DNA from: Nonomuraea gerenzanensis
Lineage (GTDB): Bacteria > Actinomycetota > Actinomycetes > Streptosporangiales > Streptosporangiaceae
Direction of reading: 5' to 3'
Assembly (NCBI RefSeq): GCF_020215645.1
Contig: NZ_CP084058.1
Location: 682,001-746,000, forward strand
DNA length: 64,000 bases
The position numbers and the translations under genes were made by a program. The stretch's first letter is position 1, and each line of letters begins with the position of its first letter. Positions 60,053 to 64,000 of this stretch are shown one piece after another. Below the pieces are notes generated by a model. That model made no database searches. It was not told the origin of the DNA and was given only the letters and a program-made list of their open reading frames with translations.

Positions 60053-60674
60053 CGGTGATCTCCCAGATGCAGGAAGGGGAGGCGAGGCTGGCCACCCTGG
60101 TGCCGTCGTCGGTCACGACGAGCACGGCCAGCCCGGGATCGGCACGCAACGCGCCGCTCACCGCCGCGTGGCACGGCCCGCAGCCCGTCCGGTCCTCGAT
60201 CACCACCACCTTCACGGGCAGCGGCCGGCACAGGACCCGCGCCAGCGCGACGCTCAGCCGCTCGTCGTGGGCCAGCTCGTGCGGCCTGGAGCGCAGGAAG
60301 CCCTGGATGTCCATCCGCCTGGCCATGAACGCGATCCGGCCCTGCACGAACGACGGCGCCAGGTCGTCACGCGCGGCCAGCGCCAGGTTGCGCTCGACGG
60401 TCAGGTGCGGCAGCAGCCCCGCACCGGCCGGGACCAGCCCGATCTCGCGCTCCGCGGGCAGCCGCATGGTGATCTCGTGCCCGCCGATCCCGATCCGGCC
60501 GCCGACGGGCATCTCCAGGCCGAGCAGGAGGTCGGTGAACGCGTCGGCCCCGGCGGGCTCCCGGGCCACCACCACGGCGGTCTGCCCGGGGCCGAGCATC
60601 AGCGGGTCGGGTGACAGGCGGCGCCGGGCTCCCCGCGTGTCCCAGGTGAGACCGTCGATCTCCAGAAGTGGCAC
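60036..60674 (-). CDS. Degenerate ABC-ATPase-like protein, catalytic motifs lost
   Basis: The 212-residue protein keeps the length and order of an ABC ATPase (LEIDGLTWDTRGARR, LLLGLEMPVGGRIGIGG, GLLPHLTVERNLALAARDDL, SVALARVLCRPLPVKVVVIE). The functional sites have changed. Walker A reads AREPAGADAFTDL without Gly-Lys-Ser/Thr, the Q-loop has no Gln (VPAGAGLLPHLTV), the signature LSGGQ is LAHDE, Walker B ends VVVIEDRTG, and the H-loop His is Asp (VVTDDG). Hydrolysis is not expected. It is the first gene of the transporter/STAND operon. It may be a regulatory or structural subunit, or rely on a separate shared ATPase. Confidence 0.8.
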   Translation of the reverse strand: MPLLEIDGLTWDTRGARRRLSPDPLMLGPGQTAVVVAREPAGADAFTDLLLGLEMPVGGRIGIGGHEITMRLPAEREIGLVPAGAGLLPHLTVERNLALAARDDLAPSFVQGRIAFMARRMDIQGFLRSRPHELAHDERLSVALARVLCRPLPVKVVVIEDRTGCGPCHAAVSGALRADPGLAVLVVTDDGTRVASLASPSCIWEITDVDEP

Positions 60675-60760
60675 GTCCGCAACCGCCGTCGAGTCGGGAT
60701 GTCATCCGCCCCGACGTTCGCACAAACCGGGCCCTGCGGCAACGTGATTGATCCATTCCG

Positions 60761-61123
60761 CTACGTGTTCAGGAAGAGGCAGAAGGGATGGCCGTCGGGG
60801 TCGAAGTGCACCAGCACGTCCTGCTGCGGCTGGTGCTCGGCCACCGTCGCGCCCAGCTCGACGGCCCTGGCGCTGCTCCCGGCCAGGTCGTCCACCTCGA
60901 TGTCCAGGTGCGCCATCATCTGCTGGGCTCCCGGCCGGGCGGGCCAGGTCGGCCGCACGTACTGGGGGTCGGTGGAGAACGACAGCCCGGCCCCGCCGCC
61001 CGGCGGCCTGAGGACGACCCAGCCCGGCTCCTCGTCCGCCACCTCCCAGCCCAGCAGGGCGCGGTAGAAGGCGGCCAGCGCGTTGGCGTCGGGCGTCTCC
61101 AGCACGGTGGCGGACAGTCTCAC
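60761..61123 (-). CDS. VOC (glyoxalase/bleomycin-resistance) superfamily protein
   Basis: The 120-residue protein shows the paired beta-alpha-beta-beta-beta layout: TVLETPDANALAAFYRALLG, DEEPGWVVLRPPGGGAGLSF, then MMAHLDIEVDDLAGSSARAV and the end HFDPDGHPFCLFLNT. A metal-site His is in AHLDIEV. The reaction is unknown. The frame continues upstream within the hydrolase gene, but the GTG at 61123 overlaps the hydrolase's stop (GTGA) and gives the family's usual N-terminus. Confidence 0.85.
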   Translation of the reverse strand: MRLSATVLETPDANALAAFYRALLGWEVADEEPGWVVLRPPGGGAGLSFSTDPQYVRPTWPARPGAQQMMAHLDIEVDDLAGSSARAVELGATVAEHQPQQDVLVHFDPDGHPFCLFLNT

Positions 61124-61728
61124 ATCGGCTCCCTGGGTCCGGAGAAGTGGGTGCTGAACCAGTCTCGGGCATGCCCGGCCACGGCCTCCAGCGCGCCGGG
61201 CTCCTCGAACAGGTGCGTCGCCCCCGGCACGACCGTGATCCTGCTGTCCGCGCGCAGGCGCCGCCGCGCCTCCTCGTTCAGCCCCACGACCACCGGGTCG
61301 CGCCCGCCCACGACGAGCAGGGTCGGCGCGCGGACCGCCGCCAGCCGGTCCCCGGCCAGGTCGGGCCGCCCGCCGCGCGAGACGATCGCGGCGACCGGGT
61401 TGTCCGGCTCGGCCGCCGCCCACAGGGCCGCCGCCGCGCCGGTGCTGGCGCCGAAGTAGCCGACCGGCAGGCCCTTGGTCCCGGGCTGCTCGCGTACCCA
61501 GGCGGTGCGCTCCAGCAGCCGCCCGGCCAGCAGCGGGATGTCGAAGACGTTCGCCCTGTCGGCCTCCTCCTCGGGAGTGAGCAGGTCGAACAGGAGCGTG
61601 CCCAGCCCGTTCTCGTTGAGCGCGCCCGCCACGTAACGGTTGCGCGGGCTGTGCCGGCTGCTGCCGCTGCCGTGCGCGAACAGCACGATGCCCTGAGCGG
61701 CGTCAGGAACGATCAGATCGCCGGACAT
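61120..61728 (-). CDS. Dienelactone-hydrolase-like alpha/beta hydrolase
   Basis: Features are IVLFAHGSGSSRHSPRNRYV (oxyanion region), LLFDLLTPEEE, GYFGASTGAAAALWAA (nucleophile Ser in GAST), and APTLLVVGGRDPVVVGLNEE. The terminal His lies in VVPGATHLFEEPG. Such proteins often sit next to phosphoribosyltransferase genes; here the partner is a VOC protein. Substrate unknown. The promoter is in the short divergent gap to the FUSC-like gene. Confidence 0.87.
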   Translation of the reverse strand: MSGDLIVPDAAQGIVLFAHGSGSSRHSPRNRYVAGALNENGLGTLLFDLLTPEEEADRANVFDIPLLAGRLLERTAWVREQPGTKGLPVGYFGASTGAAAALWAAAEPDNPVAAIVSRGGRPDLAGDRLAAVRAPTLLVVGGRDPVVVGLNEEARRRLRADSRITVVPGATHLFEEPGALEAVAGHARDWFSTHFSGPREPM

Positions 61729-61813
61729 GCGTCACCTCCTCCACTGCCGCGACCCTGCCGCTACCCGCTCAACGGCGGCTCTATCAGCGACGATGCTGGG
61801 CAGGGCTGTGAAC

Positions 61814-63007
61814 ATGGAGACCGAAACGGGGCGCGGGCGCGAGGTGCCCGGCTCCCCGCTCGAACGCATCGCGTCGGGCGGGGCGGCGGCGCTCGCCCGC
61901 GTGCGGAGCATGGGGATCGGGCGCTGGCTGCGCATGGAGCGCGAGGTGCTGGCCCAGACGGTGAAGGTGACGGTGGCGTGCTCGGTGGCCTGGTGGCTGG
62001 CCGCGTACGTGCTCAAGGTGGACCTGCCGGTCCTCGTGCCCATCGGCGTCCTGCTGACGGTCTCCGCGACCGCGTACAGCACGCTGGTGCGCGGCGGCCA
62101 GCAGATCCTGGCCGTGGTGGTCGGCGTCGGCGCGGCCACGGCGCTGATCTGGCTGATCGGCGCGAACGTGGTGACGCTGGCCGTGCTGGTGGTGGCCGGC
62201 CTGGTCCTGACGCGCCTGCTGAACCTGCCCGCCCAGAACGTCCAGATCCCCATCACCGCGCTGCTGGTGTTCGCGCTCGGCAGCACGTACGGCTTCGCCC
62301 GCCTCGCGGACGTGCTCCTCGGCGCCGGTATCGGCATCGCGGCCAACCTCCTGGTCATGCCGCCCCGCTTCGTGGACAAGGCGGGCAAGGAGCTGTGCGG
62401 CCTGTCCGCCGAGCTGGCCGGCCTGGCCGAGGACATGTCGCACGGCCTGCGGGACGGCTGGGACCGGGAGATGGCCGGCGACTGGCTGGACCGGGCACGC
62501 GAGCTGTCCCAGCGCTTGGAGGACACCGAGCAGGCCGCGGAGCAGGCGGCGGAGTCCGTACGGCTGTCGCCGCGCCGCCGCCGCTACGACCGCCGCCTGC
62601 GCCAGGTGGCCGAGGCCGCCACCTGCCTCGACCACGCCTGTCACCAGCTCCGAGGCATCGCCAGGGGCCTGGTGGACCTCATCGCCGGCGTGCGCGGCCT
62701 GCCGGGGGAGCGCGGCGCCGACCTGCCCGAGCCGCTGGCGGACGAGCTGGCTGCGCTGTCGCGGGTGTTCAGGGACTTCGGCATGCTGCAGGTCGGCCAC
62801 GGGCGCCAGGAGGACATGGACGACCTGTGCGCCGCGCTCGACGACGGGGAGCGCCAGCAGCGGCGGCTGGCCGACGAGTTCCACCGCACCCGGCACGTGG
62901 AGCTGCGCTCGCTGCAGGGGGCGCTGCTGGACGACTGCGCGCGCATCCGCCACGAGTTCGACCCCGACACCGGCCCGCACCGGGCGGCCTTCCCGAAGCA
63001 GGACTGA
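61814..63007 (+). CDS. FUSC/aromatic acid exporter-like membrane protein
   Basis: After a basic cytosolic start, about six membrane helices follow (VKVTVACSVAWWLAAYVLKV, LPVLVPIGVLLTVSATAY, QILAVVVGVGAATALIWLIG, VVTLAVLVVAGLVLTRLL, PITALLVFALGSTYGF). They precede a helical cytoplasmic C-half rich in charged residues (LAEDMSHGLRDGWDREMAGD, RRRRYDRRLRQVAEAATCLD). This is the FUSC/ArAE architecture, with half-length members needing dimerisation. It probably exports aromatic or amphipathic compounds. The ATG at 61814 is favoured by an AGGG nine bases upstream; an ATG at 61793 is possible. Confidence 0.83.
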   Translation: METETGRGREVPGSPLERIASGGAAALARVRSMGIGRWLRMEREVLAQTVKVTVACSVAWWLAAYVLKVDLPVLVPIGVLLTVSATAYSTLVRGGQQILAVVVGVGAATALIWLIGANVVTLAVLVVAGLVLTRLLNLPAQNVQIPITALLVFALGSTYGFARLADVLLGAGIGIAANLLVMPPRFVDKAGKELCGLSAELAGLAEDMSHGLRDGWDREMAGDWLDRARELSQRLEDTEQAAEQAAESVRLSPRRRRYDRRLRQVAEAATCLDHACHQLRGIARGLVDLIAGVRGLPGERGADLPEPLADELAALSRVFRDFGMLQVGHGRQEDMDDLCAALDDGERQQRRLADEFHRTRHVELRSLQGALLDDCARIRHEFDPDTGPHRAAFPKQD

Positions 63008-63070
63008 TGGCCCACGCCCCTCAGCCCGTGCGGCGCGGCCGCCCGGCGGTGATCATGGCATACTGCTCGA

Positions 63071-63766
63071 ATGTCCGATTTCGCCGAGTTTCAAGCGAGG
63101 GGACGCGCGACCCTGCTGTCCGGTGGGGCCACCCACGACACCCCCATGGTGGAGGGCGCGCCGCGCTGGGGCCTGGGTGCGGTGCTGCGCCCCGAGGGCG
63201 AGGTGGTGGACCGGCTGACGGCGCTGGCCGCCACGATCGACGCCCCCGGCCACTGGGTGCACGGCGGCCGGACCCTGCACGTCACGCTCAGGTCGCTGGA
63301 GCCGTACCGGGCCCGGATCCCCGTGCACGACCCGCTGCGCCGCGCGTACGCGGCGGCGCTGGAGGAGGCGGCGCAGGGGCTGCCCTCGGCGCAGGTGCGG
63401 CTGGCGGGCGTGAGCGCCCACCAGGGCGGCATCCTGGTGGGCGCCCGTCCGGAGGACGAGACCCTGGCCGCGCTGCGCAAGCGCTACGCCCACGCGCTGG
63501 AGTCGCGCGGCGTCCGCGACCTGGAGCACGGCCGCGTCCGCGACCTCTGGTACGTCAGCCTCGTGCACTTCGCGGCCCCGCTCACCAACGCCCGCGAGCT
63601 CGTCCAGTGGTGCGACGCCCACGCGGACGCCGACCTCGGGACGGCCGAGCTGCGCACGGCGGAGATCGTCCAGTTCGTGCACACGGGCCACGGCGTCCGG
63701 GTGGAGTCCCTGGAGCGCGCCGTCCTCGGCGGAGGCGGCGGGGTGCCGCCCCGGCCCCATTCCTGA
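63071..63766 (+). CDS. 2H-phosphoesterase-like (2'-5' RNA ligase type) protein
   Basis: The first H-x-T/S motif is visible as GRTLHVTLRSLEPY; the second expected site reads LWYVSLVHFAAPL with the His altered or shifted, so activity is uncertain. The 231-residue length and alternation of beta strands and helices fit the fold. The N-terminus is FAEFQARGRATLLSGGATHD. Its last codons form half of a terminator hairpin with the downstream sequence. Substrate unknown. Confidence 0.65.
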   Translation: MSDFAEFQARGRATLLSGGATHDTPMVEGAPRWGLGAVLRPEGEVVDRLTALAATIDAPGHWVHGGRTLHVTLRSLEPYRARIPVHDPLRRAYAAALEEAAQGLPSAQVRLAGVSAHQGGILVGARPEDETLAALRKRYAHALESRGVRDLEHGRVRDLWYVSLVHFAAPLTNARELVQWCDAHADADLGTAELRTAEIVQFVHTGHGVRVESLERAVLGGGGGVPPRPHS

Positions 63767-63780
63767 GGCGGCACCCCGCC
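63737..63780. terminator. Hairpin overlapping the end of a coding sequence
   Basis: GGCGGGGTGCCGCC and GGCGGCACCCCGCC form a perfect 14-base stem around a 16-base loop that contains the stop codon at 63764-63766. It separates two convergent genes. Confidence 0.75.
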
Positions 63781-63788
63781 ACCGGCTC

Positions 63789-64000
63789 TCAGCCGAGCAG
63801 CAGCGCCGTCACGAACTGCAGCAGGTGCCAGGCCACGTAGGCGCTCAGCGAGCAGAACGCCCACTCCTTGCCCTGGCCGATCCGCGCGATCCAGCGCAGC
63901 TCCTCGGCCGGCTCCCGCCGCACCCGCAGGGTCCGCGACACCAGGTACGCCGACAGCAGCCAGGCGGCTCCCGACCCCACGGCGAGCACGGCCGAGATGA
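63789..64000 (-). CDS. Partial small membrane protein, cut by the window edge
   Basis: The frame is open to the last base, so the true start may be outside the window; a GTG at 63989 would give 66 residues. Two hydrophobic segments are visible: SGAAWLLSAYLVSR at the start and AFCSLSAYVAWHLLQFVTAL near the end, with a basic loop between (VRREPAEELRWIARIG). No family is recognised. Confidence 0.55.
   Translation of the reverse strand, partial: ISAVLAVGSGAAWLLSAYLVSRTLRVRREPAEELRWIARIGQGKEWAFCSLSAYVAWHLLQFVTALLLG

Overview
The window is very GC-rich with strong G/C bias at third codon positions, GTG starts and many 4-base start/stop overlaps. It carries WXG100-type proteins, an EccC-like FtsK/SpoIIIE ATPase, ECF sigma factors, and an RHS toxin. 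These point to a filamentous actinomycete; a Streptosporangiaceae (Nonomuraea-like) chromosome is my best guess, but this is inference, not proof. No tRNA, rRNA, CRISPR array or complete insertion sequence was recognised.

Bases 1-6600 look like an accessory, partly decayed region. They hold a VapBC-type toxin/antitoxin pair, a histidine phosphatase followed by a degenerate copy of its own 3' end, a HAD hydrolase, two small unknown proteins and a leucine-rich-repeat-variant protein. Bases 6600-9400 form an ArsR-MFS-methyltransferase operon with a palindromic operator. Bases 9400-17200 hold mostly minus-strand metabolic and regulatory genes: an ECF42-like sigma factor with its DGPF/YCII partner, a PPOX protein, a tightly coupled lipoprotein-hydrolase-small protein-phosphatase operon, a PHP phosphoesterase, an isolated pyrH-like UMP kinase, a GNAT acetyltransferase and a LysE exporter. 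A frameshifted GxGYxYP gene follows at 17.2-18.2 kb.

Bases 18.3-24.6 kb hold a NarL-type two-component system whose kinase ends in a 4 x 33-bp repeat, a CstA carbon-starvation transporter with a small upstream gene, and tenA/thiD under a TPP riboswitch. Bases 24.6-32.0 kb are a clear catabolic module. An MHS-type transporter faces a five-gene operon (alpha/beta hydrolase, aldehyde dehydrogenase, beta-hydroxyacid dehydrogenase, FAD dehydrogenase, metallo-lactonase). Two copies of one operator-like sequence lie over the two divergent promoters. A stand-alone LigD-type polymerase domain gene follows.

Bases 33-40.3 kb encode secreted proteins: three M28 metallopeptidases, a LamG/FN3 protein and one membrane protein. 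Bases 41.0-53.4 kb are a type VII secretion/polymorphic toxin locus: a pseudokinase-like membrane protein, small helical proteins, a WXG100 protein, a 1501-residue RHS toxin, a putative immunity protein, and a convergent FHA-EccC ATPase. An ECF sigma/anti-sigma pair follows.

Bases 54.9-60.7 kb are the most unusual part. One compact operon encodes an ABC-ATPase-like protein lacking all recognisable catalytic motifs, a solute-binding lipoprotein, a fused permease, and a membrane-anchored STAND-like TPR protein whose P-loop lysine is replaced. The window ends with a VOC protein, a dienelactone-hydrolase-like protein, a FUSC-type membrane protein, a 2H-phosphoesterase-like protein and a partial membrane gene.
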